From the NCBI GenBank assembly GCA_034336665.1, contig CM067568.1, positions 15,347,983 to 15,411,982 of the forward strand: 64,000 nt of DNA, written 5' to 3'. Below, one piece after another: positions 37,101 through 48,350 of this stretch. Position 1 is the stretch's first letter. Each line of letters starts with the position of its first letter. Below the pieces are notes generated by a model. It was not told the origin of the DNA, did not search any database, and saw only the letters and a list, made by a program, of their open reading frames with translations. The position numbers and the translations under genes were made by a program. The DNA comes from Luscinia megarhynchos. Lineage: Eukaryota > Chordata > Aves > Passeriformes > Turdidae.

Positions 37101-39900
37101 TTCAAAACATGGAGAGATCTGCTTTAAATAATCACGAGCCCTTCATTATTTAAAACCCCAAAAGACAGACCTTCCTTTCTTTGCCATCTGTTTTTCTGAG
37201 GTTTTAAGATTTATGCCACCAAACTCTGCGTGTATAGAGGTGCAGTTTGGTTGCTTTTTTTCTGAACTCAAACGTACAGAGCTCATATAAATCCTTTGAC
37301 CCCAGGACCTCAGTCTTTGGAGAAGAAAAAACATCAAATACAGGAAGATTGCCCCAGAATTGACAGCCCTTGTTGCTAGTTTCCTTCCCAATAAATTTTT
37401 TTGCATCTTTCTGACAGCAGGTCACAGGTTGCCCTAATCATAGGACCACAGCTATCAAGGAGGGGAAGGCACTTGGGACAAGGTTTTGAAGAGGAACAGT
37501 CATGGACATACATCAGAATAACAAAGTTGACATGTTCACCCAAAGGGTATCTCTCCTTCCGCTATTTCAAGACACATCATGCATGATAAGATTACATACA
37601 CTGCATACATCCTCTCAGCTTTGGGTGTGCCTAATTTCCTCTCAACTTTGCAGTGGCACCACAGATAACAGGAGAAATCAAGATGGAACTCTGCTCTCAC
37701 TTCTAGTACTGTCCTACCAGAGAGCTCCACAAATTGTCCAGCCTTACACTGGTACAATGAGCATAAAACCCACTCTGCCCTGGATAACACTGCTAAGCCT
37801 GGCCACAAACAGGACACCCATGTGCCTTAAACAGGATTAGGCACTGCCTAAACTTTGCAGTCCATTTTCAGAAATTTAGAGACAAGTGTTGTAACAAGAC
37901 TTAGATGGCACAAAGCAGACACGTAATGCTGTTTTACTCCATAGGCTGAGGATCCTCCCAAAAAACAGAAACCAACAAGGCATAGAGTCACTGTGATACC
38001 TAAACTTAGTATCAGCCACAGAAAAGAAAAGAAGCTGTGGCTGAACTGTTTTTTATTTCTCTTTGATCTGTGCCTGACTCTCCAGGAGTCACCAGTAACC
38101 AGGAGTAATTTATAATAAGCTGTAGGCTGCTCTGATTTATTCTGAGAGCTGAAGCCAGGTGCAAGGAAGTTCAACAGCCAGCATTCCTTGGCTTTCATTG
38201 GGGGAGCAAAACACTAAACACTACAAATCCCTAGTGTGGCATACTTTGGGCTTCGATACAATGGGCAAAGACAGCATATTCAGAAAGCATGCAGAAAGGA
38301 ATCAGACTTTTTGCAAGTAGGATGCACTAATTGCTTCTTGAGAGCTCTTTTTCTAGCTGCAGTTTTTGACCCTAGAACAGCACTCAAATCATGCTGGCAT
38401 GAGTAACAGAAAAATAAAAACCACTGACAAAATTAAGGGTAGGACACCATAACCTCGATGACTTTCAAAAGGAAGAGAATCAGGGGGAGGTTCCCCATCT
38501 ATTTTCAATTTCCTGACATGACATGCAAAAAAAAAGGCAATCCAAAGTCTGATTCAGAGAGCAAAACTGCAGAAGTTATTCATTATCAGCAGGACTGATT
38601 GGAAATTCAGCCACCCAGTTGGAAAAAGTCACTGGGCTTTTCCTTACACTTACAAATTGTTCACAAACAGATTCTAATTCTTCCCAAGTAAATCTATAAA
38701 TTTCAAAACTGTATCCCTGCAGGTTAGGAAGTCCACAACTATAATGGGTCAGTATCACCTAACTCCTTTTGGCTTCTTTGAATAACTCAGCCTTCACCAG
38801 CCCGTTGAACAAACCCAGCTGCTCACTTAGAGCTACTCACATGCCTTTTTTACTTGGATTTTTACTTTTTGCTATTCAGGGCACGTAACTGCTCACCTGC
38901 ACTGCATGGTTTAATTCTACACCACAAACAGATGACCAAAGACTTTTAATATAAGAGAACAAACAAAGCTGAATGATGAAGAAGTTACAGTTCACATTTT
39001 TTTGGACAAAAAACACTTTTGTGCTAAAGTTTGAGAAGCCTTTTAGATTCATAAACATTGTCCCCACTGCCCAAAGGTCATCTGCATACTCATAAATAAC
39101 CAATAATATAACTGCTTGGAGCCAGCAAAGCCAAGTGTCACATTGAGAGTTTGCCAACATGTCCACAATACTCTTTACTCCATTAGTGCACCAGACCCTG
39201 CAACAGAGCACTTGACTCTGTCCCTTCCAAATTAAATGAAATAAATGAGAAAGAAAAAAAAGCAGCAAAGAGAAACCAAAATCCAGCTGAATGAGTCAGA
39301 ACACCATGTGATAGCTGTCCCCTTGCAGACCACTCCGCAGCATGCGCTTCCACCAGACTGTATATGAGATGTCAAACCATTCAGTCTATAAACCCACTTT
39401 ATTATAAATACTAGCATCCTGTCCCAGTGGATTTGAGGTTGAATTTTTTTTTAAGTTTCAATTCAAGCCTAGCTCCATCAAAACAGCAGTGCTACAATAT
39501 TTCAGAACAAGTGGGTTTGATTTCAAGCACGCCAAAAGGCAGAGGGAGGGAGATCGTAAAGGGGAACAGCTAAATCTTTTCGCTTTCTCTCCTCAGCACC
39601 ATTGCGAAATCTTTCTCCAAAACATAAGAATGAAGTCAAGTTTCCATGTTTTAAACAAACCCCAGTGTGTTATTGTACTACGCTTCTGCAACAGGGAATA
39701 CAGATCAAGCTGATCTTTTCCCTCCACTGTACTTCTTTTATGTTTTCCTCTTGCTTTTCTTTTTCTCTTCCCTCTTTCCTTTTACCTCGCCCCGAGAAAG
39801 CTGCTACAAGATGCAGCTTCAAACCAAAGGCCCTGAAAAGCTCCCTTACGTTTATCAAGGCATTTTCCACTCTGGGGTTTTCATCCAGTGCGATACAAGT
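34110..39900. other. Unique non-coding sequence
   Basis: No exon or clear interspersed repeat recognised. Items seen: T/C-rich followed by A-rich tracts at 34345-34435, a purine-rich stretch at 34818-34875 with two G5 runs, and a TATA-like CTATAAAAAG at 34941-34950. A 165-codon + frame (35850-36347) and a 142-codon - frame (35828-36256) are antisense to each other and not recognisable. Confidence 0.45.
34941..34950 (+). promoter_or_regulatory. TATA-like box
   Basis: CTATAAAAAG preceded by GAGGGCC, a GC-rich element of the kind found upstream of TATA boxes. No exon or transcript evidence supports a start about 30 bp downstream, and such motifs are frequent by chance in a 64-kb window. Confidence 0.15.
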
Positions 39901-39913
39901 ATCCAAAAAATGA

Positions 39914-40010
39914 ATATGTGTGTGTACAGACGAGCATGCACGAATGTGTGCACGCACACGCAGAGCGTGCAAACGCACAAAAAGCGCGTTCGCGTGCGTG
40001 TCCTTGCGCC
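39914..40010. repeat. Alternating purine-pyrimidine tract, CpG-dense
   Basis: Imperfectly alternating TG/CA/CG sequence, including TGTGTGTACA, TGTGTGCACGCACACGC and AAGCGCGTTCGCGTGCGTG, with about twelve CpG in its last 80 bp. TGTGTGCACGCACA is a near-perfect palindrome. Sequences of this kind favour left-handed Z-DNA. The tract forms one flank of the CpG island that follows. Confidence 0.65.
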
Positions 40011-40355
40011 TGCAGGTTATTTCTCTTTCCCCCCTGCAGCCTTGGGGAGGTTTGCAGGCTGGCTCTGTGCATTGCAGAGCGTGTCAGGATGAATAATGGG
40101 GGCCAGCGGCTCTGCCAGCGGCTCAGGGAACAGCGAGTGCGTAAAGCGGCGGGATTGTCCGAGCAGCACACGCAGCGCCGGCCGGGGCTCCAAACGCACG
40201 CCCAGATCCAGCTGCAGGCTCCGAGGCCAGCAGGAGCACGTTGCCCCATTTCTGCTGGCCCCTTGCAGCAGTGTGAATTGCAGATTGCCACCCAGGAGTA
40301 CCAGGAACTATTTCCCAGCAGCTCAAAGCACGAACGCACTTCGGCAGATGTTTAA
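39930..40355. promoter_or_regulatory. CpG island, candidate promoter
   Basis: By hand count about 30 CpG occur in roughly 425 bp with GC content well above 50 percent, so observed/expected is far above the bird background. The densest part runs from 40085 to 40205 (for example AGCGGCGGGATTG, CGCAGCGCCGGCCGGGG). There is no TATA box. Open frames of 103-155 codons on both strands cross the island (for example 39888-40355 + and 39881-40339 -), but none is recognisable and they overlap, so they probably follow from composition. It may mark the first exon of an unrecognised coding or non-coding transcript; the direction cannot be told. Confidence 0.55.
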
Positions 40356-40359
40356 AATC

Positions 40360-43300
40360 AACATCGGTACCTTGGACCTCGTAACAGACTGCACTTGGTC
40401 TCATTGAGCTGGAGGATCAGGGGCAGGTGTTCTGCTCTTAAACCTCCCTTGATTTTAACCACTTGCATGATAATCACTTAGATGAAGGTCCAGGCACAAT
40501 GCTATACCCAACACAAGGCTATCAGCTGGAAAGGAATTACTCCATCCTAGTAAAGAGGTGACAGGCTCTTCCTGACACTTTCAAGGATATTTTTCCTGGA
40601 AATCATTTTCATACATATCTTCACTCCAGTTAACAAAAGATGAACATTCTTCACTCAATATTTCAAACCATTTGAACAACATAAGTTTGAGAGTTCAGCA
40701 CAAACCTTCTTAGGCCCAAAGTTTGCTCACGAAAGGCTAGAAAAACCAGTAGAGAAAAACAAGGAAAGGTTAGCACAAGAAACAGAGCAGAGAGAAAAAT
40801 CCAGATGAAAAGATACATTCAGTCTATACAGTATTATGCCTACAAAGAATGTTATATCCCAAGAGCTACAAGTCCTGTAAGTGCCAAAATCCAGGTTATT
40901 CACATAGCAGTGAACATGGTTGTGACACAGCCAGTTTTTTATCTACAGGACATCCCCAATAATTCTTCCCTGGTGCCCATCCAAGTCTGAATTTTTCTGC
41001 CTGTCTCCCACTGCCTTTGTTCTGCCTCATTCTGTGCATCTGCCTCCACATTAGTTTCTCATCCTCTAGGACTTGGTCTTTCTTGAATTTTGAACCTCTG
41101 CTTACCAGCCTGAAGTTCCTTGCCCCATCAACAGCTTCAGTTGCCTTCCCTTCTCACATGTGCAATTCCCATCTCACGAGTCACTTTCCATCTGTACAGT
41201 TCCTTTCCCAATATCAGTCTCCTCTTTCCTTCTGACTTTCAGTAGCATTTCCAGTCCCAGGCTGCCTGCTGGTCCTCACTTCCCCCCTTGTCTTCCCATG
41301 CCACACTTGATGAGTCCAGCTGCTCCCTTTGCTGCCTTCTCCCTCACACCCAGCTCCCAGCAGTCCTTCAGCGTTTGAAGTTTGATTGCACACCTCCTCC
41401 CTGCCTCCTGGGCACCACCAGAACTGGAGCCACCAAGACTGCAGGAAAAACAGACAGCTTTTTCACCATCTCCCCAGAATCATGGTGCCACGAGAGTCAT
41501 TAGGAAGGTTCAGGGATGAAATACACTCTCTTGATTTTTGGGTAAGTGCCACAGTGATGCACTATTCAAGTGGACTCATCACAGCATTTACCAGATTCTC
41601 ACCACTATGAGCAGACTGAGATTATATTTTTGGTGTTTTTCTCTTCTCCAAAACGTATAACACAGCTGAAAACAATCAGCTTTTCATAGGAAAAACAGCA
41701 GGCTCTTCCTCAGTCTCAGAGGGTTGAACTCATCTGTCTAAAAATGAGGAGTCTGTTTGAAACAATTTTTCTAAACTACCTCTGTCATGAACCCCCAGGA
41801 TGCAATTCATTCACTACTATTAGGTACCTATTTTCAGACTGGCTGACTGAACACCCTCATCTTTCTCCACACAGTATGGAGAAAGTTCAGACAAATTACA
41901 TGGAATGAATGCCTAAGAAACAGCCAACACTAAAAAAGAGGTGAGTTCTACCTCCTAAGGATTTCTCAATGACATCTCAGACTCATTCAGAGAGAAGAAA
42001 TCAGCTGCTTCAGTGAAGTAACAACAACAAAAATATTGCATTTTATCTTTTTTCAAACACAGAAGGAAAAATTATGGAATTTTCTCCTCCTCTTATTCCT
42101 GGAAATGAGTGAGCCGTTTCAGATTACACCATCCCAAGAAAAATCTATCCTGAGGCACATGTGTGGCACTGTAAATGACAGTGAGAACAGATGAGATTGG
42201 CAAAATCACGAGCAAATGAGTGCAGAGTCTTATGACAAGTGTTTAACAACTTTCCAAGAGATATAAGTCCCCTTTACACCTCAGGTAGGATACAAGGAGG
42301 CACCTCTACCTTGCTTTCATTTGCAATTCTTCTTCAGTGTCACCTCCATTGCTCAGAGAGAAGGTGGTGTGAAGATGTTTGTATCTTCCTTTAAATGTCC
42401 CTTTTGAGAAGGGGATGGGGAAGAGAAAGGGGAGGCAGAGTTGCTAAAAACTTGCAACTCAGTTACAGGAAAAAATGTGCCTGAAAAGTGACTTTCCAGA
42501 GCCAAGAGCTTCACAGGATTCAAGAGTTCTTCCAGGGTTATAGGATATACAGATACATATCACTCACAGTAACATTCTGCAGGCTCCAGACTCCACCAAA
42601 TTACCAGGCAGTCTTTCCAACAATTAATGAGAGGGTTGTCAAATATTTATAACAGAGCACAGTGACTCCTTCCAACACAGCCTGCGGAGGTGCACAGCAC
42701 ATCTGCATATTTCAGCATAGGGGAAAGAGTGAATTTTGTTTCTTATATGAAACTAAAAAATAGTAGGACCAAGGAAACAACATTTCTTCTTATTCCCTTC
42801 TGAGCTAGGTCAGTACAGTAACAAAATGCATCACTGCAGGTCCACCCCTGCCTTCAGCTTCACCAGGAGAAGAGTTCTAGCCTTAACCTCAGGTCTTTTT
42901 GTTGGCAATGGCTTTACCAAAAACTTGGCCTTCCCCTGCAGCACTTTGGCCCATTGGCAACATGAGCACTAACCAGGAGAAGCTATGGGAAACCTGTGCC
43001 TCGAATCAATTCAAAAGAGACAGAGAGCAAGAAAGAGCCCACTTTGGTGCCTTTCTGTGCATGGAGATGGCACCAGGCATAAACGCAGGAAAACACCCAG
43101 CCACGGTGGTGAGTCCTATCCTTGTCTTCACTGGGCATCCATCCCTTCTTACCAGGAAATGGAAAGTCCACAACAAGCTGATTCTGGATGTTACCAGACA
43201 ATATCAGACAGCTTTACACGCCCCTTGCCATGGCAGGGCAGCCCTGACCTTCAACAGCAGCTGCTCTGGCAGCCAAGACTTGGCTACCAGCCTTCCCAGC

Positions 43301-43480
43301 TCTTCTCAGAGCCACAATTGGTCTCCTTCAGTGAGAAACCTCCTCTATAGAAAGGGACACCCAACAACACTACAGGGGAAGGTGGAGAGCCTGGGAAATC
43401 CTTAGATTTCCTCATGGCAGGTTTGAAACACTTCTGCTTCACAATAACAGAGCAACAGGTGTGTGGGTAAAAGTCCAGAG
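40360..43480. other. Unique non-coding sequence
   Basis: Mixed DNA, pyrimidine-rich on + at 41000-41400. A 168-codon frame at 42899-43405 starts at a TTG, not ATG, and gives an unrecognisable peptide. No exon or repeat called. Confidence 0.5.
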
Positions 43481-43485
43481 AGCTG

Positions 43486-43633
43486 TGTTGGGAGAAAGCA
43501 GTAGATGCCAGGGAGAGGGAACACCTGCCAACGTGGCAACCTTGCAACTAGTGAAAACGCCTTGGATAGAACCCTTGCCAATAAAACCCTTTTGGAGGAA
43601 TAAACCTATTCTTTTAGCAGCCTTCTCCCAGCA
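43486..43633 (+). mobile_element. Possible short solo LTR
   Basis: The segment begins TGTTGGGAGAAAGC and ends GCCTTCTCCCAGCA, giving TG...CA ends inside an imperfect 14-bp inverted repeat (12 of 14 match). Near the 3' end are two AATAAA polyadenylation signals (43580-43585 and 43599-43604), the arrangement expected in an LTR R region. Against the call, the length of 148 bp is short, the flanks show no clear 4-6 bp target duplication, and no internal retroviral sequence is adjacent. A small inverted-repeat DNA element or chance are alternatives. Confidence 0.3.
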
Positions 43634-43639
43634 ACCTTG

Positions 43640-44925
43640 GCTCTACACTCTGTGGCTGGTCCAAAGCACTTGTCTTGGAAGATGTGGCCTTTGACAATCA
43701 AATTACCAGATATTTCAGGTTTTATTGCAAGCCCTTCTGTCCTGGAAAGAGCTAATGAAGATCCCACTGTGCTCCTCGGCCTGTGAGGTCCAACACCTCA
43801 TGCTTGTGGCTTGGTGGAACGTAGCTCTGCTTATGGCAGCCACGCTTTGCAGCCTCACCCCTCCCTCCCTGTAATCCCACAGCCCCAGGAGGAACCCTCT
43901 TTCTGACTCACAGCAGATGCTCCTTTTTCTCTTCTCTCTCTTTTCCCCTGCATAGTTTGCTGACTAACATTCAGAAAAGGGGTTTTACCTCCCAGAAGAC
44001 AGACAGGGCATTTTTCAAGAGCTGCCAGCTGCAAGCATGGGATAACTTCCATTCCTGTCTGGACAACCAGTGACAAGGTGTGGGTGTGTGTGGATGGGGT
44101 GGAGATCCCCAGAATGGCACAGCTGTTCTGCAGACAGGGGAGACAGATTTCACAGCCCTGGGCCTGGGAGGCACATGCAGGCACACATGGGGGGATCTGG
44201 GACTGACCAACACCTCACAGGGCCACCAAGAGGGTGTCTCCAGAACACACCTTTCATGGGCAGCACTGTCCAGCCTCTTCCCATCTCTGCTGGCCAATTT
44301 TCTCCCTGGCTTTGGGAGGGATGCAAAAAGGCTACATCACCACTCACCTTGCTCAAAAGCACTGGTCACTCACCTAAAGCCAAGCCCAGCTATCCTTCCC
44401 CATGCTCTTAGAGGTGTCTGGAAGCAAAAGAGCCACACGCTGGGTCTATGTCCTACTTTTTGACATCTTTCAAGACTTTCTCTCCCAGATCAGCTCTGGT
44501 TTTTATATCCTTCTACACTTCCCTGAAAGGCATTGTCATAATGCAAGACAAGGGGCTGTAGGGAAGAGCCAACAGACTCATTTTAAAAGGCCAGAGCAAC
44601 ATCTTTAAGGTGTTGGGTTTTTTGGTAATCATTTGTATGAACTCTGGGTCAGAGCCTCCCTATTTCACATCACTGAAGTTAGGGACCCTCTTCATCCTCC
44701 AGAAACTGTGCAGCTTGCTCCCCACACCAGTTGGGAAGCTTGCCCTGCTGAATGGATAAAAACTCAGCGAGGGTAGAACTGCCACAAAAAAGGGGATCTC
44801 ACGGAGTTTGGCAGCCAAGCTGCACCATGACAGTCACAGGGAGGTCACTGTCCTGAAGGCCACTCCTTGGTTCTGTTCCACCCAGGGCATGCAGTGAGCT
44901 GGGGGCAGGGGGAGGTCTCTGCCCA
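43640..44925. other. Unique non-coding sequence
   Basis: Moderately GC-rich with overlapping 70-127 codon frames on both strands (43855-44463). No recognisable exon or repeat. Confidence 0.5.
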
Positions 44926-44927
44926 TT

Positions 44928-44979
44928 CCTGCAGGGGTTAATCCCCATCCCTGCACGGGTTAATCCCCATCCCTGCACT
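44928..44979 (+). repeat. 22-bp tandem repeat, about 2.4 copies
   Basis: The unit starting CCTGCAGGGGTTAATCCCCA is repeated at 44928-44949 and 44950-44971 with one substitution (AGGGG versus ACGGG), followed by a partial CCTGCACT. Each unit has GGG(G) facing CCCC around TTAAT and contains TAATCC, the core bound by Otx/Crx/Pitx-type (K50) homeodomains. Repeat structure is certain; binding is inference. Confidence 0.85.
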
Positions 44980-44984
44980 ACCCT

Positions 44985-45479
44985 GCTGGAGGAGCACAGG
45001 CTGCAAAGGAGAGGCTGTCGGGAGAGGACTCCCCAGCCACGCAGAGTGCCATCTGTACCGCAGGGAGCCTCTTCCTCCTCAACAACAACCACCAAAAAAA
45101 AAAAAAAAGGTCATTTTTCTTCTCCCCCCCGCTCCTCCCCCCTTCCAGAAAGTCTTGGTTTCATCCCACTGTGGAACAAAAACAAATGCTCTAAACCGCA
45201 ACATTTTTCACAAACCGGAATTTCTTGCAGTCTGGCCAGCCTTGGTGGATCAATACCAGGCATTTCTTCCCTCCTCTGCTCTGGCCTTTCCCTTCCAGCC
45301 TCCTCCCCCCGCCCCACTCACCGAAGGGAATAAGGGAGCTGGAGGTGTCAAACGGAGGAGCCGGGAACACTCCAGCTCGGCTTTAAAAGGGACAGAAAAA
45401 ACACTGGCGTCAGCCGGAGCACCAGGGCAGGCCTTGAGACCTTGTTTTGGATTTTGCAGAGACTATCCCTGGGGAGAGC

Positions 45480-45521
<42 letters not shown>

Positions 45522-47630
45522 GCATGGTTTTGTTTGTAAGTTAAAAGTCTCAGGATTTGCAGTCTTTGAAGCACGGTCAGCCTGCCAGATGGAATTAGTC
45601 AGTGCCTTTCTGTCGGAAATCCCAGGCAGATGAAGAGGCATGGAGGGACAGCATTTCTCCCATTTACCAGGAAACCCCCTGTGCTGACACCCACAAATTC
45701 AACCAGAGAGCTCGGCAGGACCCAAAAAGCAGGCAGGACTGAAGGCAGGAAGGCAAGCACAGGTCCAAAGCTTTCATGTGCATAGATCACTGTGGCACCA
45801 CTGAAGGCTGTGGCCCCCTAGCAGATTTACACTGCTCAAGATCCAGCCCAGATGTTTTGCTGGTCCTTGCCTGGAGCTATAAGATGTCAGTGGACTTTCC
45901 TCTGCTTAAAAGTGGTGCTGAATTTGGCTGTCCCTGCCTCTGACTCACACCATCTTTCCATTTCTTCCCATCATGGCCTGTTTAAACCTTCCTATTTGTG
46001 GACTCCTCACACTGAGCACTCTCACTCCCAGGTGAGCAGTCTCCTTCTGCCATATACTTCAGTGAGCTCTTGCCTTCCTTCACACACACCCTCAATCTCA
46101 CATCTAAGCCCAAGAACCATCTTTGGCATTTTCCTCGATCTCTTTTCTCCTATTTGTCTCTTTCCTGAGCCCACCATTTGAGTGGGGCTACACTATTCAA
46201 CCACTGAGTGTCTTTTCTGAGCTCCCCATGTCTCTGCTGAAAGCTTCAGGCCACTCCTCAGGCAGTCTGCTGACAAAATTACACTTGGAGAACATGCACA
46301 TATTTCCACATCATCCAAAACACCACCCAAGAGGAGAGCTAGTACCGCTTGTTCCAAACACGAAATGTATGGGTGACAGCCCATCACAAAAACATCCATG
46401 GATGTGGGAAGGGTTCATGAGTGCTAGACTGGAACTGAGCTAATCACTGACCAGCTGAGACCTCAGCTTCATTTCTCACAGGGTTTGGAAGGGGCAGAGA
46501 GGCTGCTGTGGTGTTGGTGCACAGCAGTGCTATCAAAGCAGCCATGCATACAAATGCATAGAGACAGCACATTTCACCTTTGAACTCTCCAAACCTCCCA
46601 GCAGCACAGTGGTTACACCATCAGGGTGGTCCAAGAAGCACCTAAGTGACCACAGTGCTCAAATACTTGAGGAACAGATCGATCTCTGTGACTGAGGGAT
46701 GGATTTCAGTGATGGGTCTCTGAGCAAGGTCTTTTTTAACCAGGCAAGAGGCAGTGTCTCAAGATCAACAAGCATGTGCAATTTATTACTGGTTTTATGA
46801 TAAATAACTGAACAACCAAAATCAAAGCCAGTTTTTAAAACTCTTTACAAAAGCCTTGCAACTGCTCTACAATCACACTGGCAGCAGTCAGCCTGTGGGG
46901 TAAATGCTGGTTATCTGCAGGGGTGAATGTCTTCCTTCCAGCTCCTATCAACCTCTGTACCAGGTCCTCTGAAACCCCCAGTACATTCACAGAGTAACAC
47001 GGCCCTGTGGTGATTAAATGCAGCTCCAGCCACCTGAACATCCACATCCCAAAGTCACCTGTAAAAAACAATGCCAGAGAGCTGGAACCAACTCACAGCT
47101 GTTGCCAGCACTGTTCATAGTTCTGGTGAACACCATGAAAAAACAAGACCAGTCAAAGCAAACAAAACTTTTTTCCAGCACTCAGAGTACATGGCAACTC
47201 AACAGGTCAATCCACCCTTTTCCATCAAGTCTATCCATGAGCCCAAGCTGCTGCTTCTTCAATTCCTTCCTTCACATGGTGCCTTCTCTGGGCCCCTGAT
47301 GGAGCACTGACTAGTTCAGCATCTTTAAATTCAGAGCACAGACTTAGGAAACCTCAATCTCCTAAAAACACCAAATCAGATCTCCAAAGGAGGCAAGTAT
47401 GCAGCTGTCACCTGGGCTCTTTACTACTACAGGAGTAAGCACTGAGGCTTGCTCAACCAAGCAAGAAATGCATGCTTGGGGTGGGTAGAGCAGAAGCTGG
47501 ACTCCTACATTTTGATTGCACTCTGGCTGCTCAGAAAGACACGCCACTGCAGAGCACAGCATTTGGCTTTCATCCCCCTCACACCTTCCCTCCTCCTTGC
47601 AGCCTCCCAAGCAGCCTGGCCCCACCCATA
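44985..47630. other. Non-coding sequence with long homopolymers
   Basis: Contains an A15 run (45094-45108), a C-rich patch (45125-45145) and a T35 run (45484-45518). Between 45850 and 46200 the + strand is pyrimidine-rich. No exon recognised; frames that run through the homopolymers (for example 45348-45641 -) contain poly-Lys or poly-Phe and are artefacts. Confidence 0.5.
45484..45518 (+). repeat. Poly(T) run, 35 nt
   Basis: Thirty-five consecutive T residues, by far the longest homopolymer in the window. On the - strand this would be a poly(A) tail, which suggests a retrotransposed sequence, but no matching short duplication is visible on either side and the sequence before it on - is unfamiliar. 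Run length is error-prone in sequencing. Confidence 0.85.
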
Positions 47631-47633
47631 CAA

Positions 47634-48350
47634 GGATTCACAGAAGCACAGGAGTAAGGTTGAAGGGAGCACAGGGGTCATCTGGTCCAACCTCTCTGCA
47701 AAAGCTGGGTCACCCCAGAGCACATTGCACAGCATTTTGTCCAGATGGTTCACTAGTATCTCCAGCAAGGGAGACTCCACACCCTCTCTGGGCAATCTGT
47801 TCCAGTGCTTGGTCAGCTGCACAGCAAAGTTCTTCCTCATATTCAGGTGGAACTTCTTGTGCATCAGTTTCTGCCCATTGCTTGGCACCACTGAAGAGCC
47901 TGGTTCCATCCTCCTGACACCCTCCCTTCAGATACTAACAGACTTTGTTGAAGTCCTCACTCAGTCATCTCTTCTCAAGACTGATCTGGCCCAGCTCCCT
48001 CACCCATTCCTCAAAGGAGAGATGCTCCAGACCTTTGACCATCTTCGTAGCCCTCCACTGGACTCACTCCAGGAGCTCCATGTCTCTGTTGTTCTGAGGA
48101 GCCCAGAGCTCAGCACAGTACTCCAGGTGAGCCTTCACCAGGGCTGAGCAGAGGGGCAGGATCACCTCCCTTGACCTGCTGGCAGTGCTCTTCCTAATGC
48201 CCCCAGGATACCACTGGCCTTCTTGGCCACAAGAACACACTGATGGGTCATGGACAGCTTGTTGTTTACCAGGACCCCCAGGTCCATGTGCCTGCAGAGG
48301 GGAAAGCCAGACCTAGGCAGGGGCTGCCCTTACCAGCCTGCAGAGGGGCC
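47634..48350 (-). mobile_element. CR1 LINE 3' portion
   Basis: This is the clearest repeat in the window: about 700 bp of CR1 read antisense on +. From low to high coordinates are the 3' end (ATTCACAGAAGCACAGG, GGTCATCTGGTCCAACCTCT), then TTGTGCATCAGTTTCTGCCC, CCTCCCTTCAGATACT, CTCCAGACCTTTGACCATCT, CCTCCACTGGACTCACTCCA, GGAGCCCAGAGCTCAGCAC, CTTGGCCACAAGAACACACT and CAGGACCCCCAGGTCCATGT. On the - strand the peptide HLNMRKNFAVQLTKHWNRLP and the following REGVESPLLEI match the C-terminus of the CR1 reverse-transcriptase ORF. It is 5'-truncated; the high-coordinate end is uncertain by some tens of bp. A 232-codon + frame (47449-48147) is antisense to it for most of its length and not a gene. Confidence 0.95.

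Noticed and set aside
42899..43405. 168-codon open frame on +
   Set aside because: It opens at TTG, not ATG, has no recognisable peptide features and overlaps frames on the other strand.
45348..45641. Lys-rich - strand frame
   Set aside because: The Lys stretch is the T35 run read in antisense.
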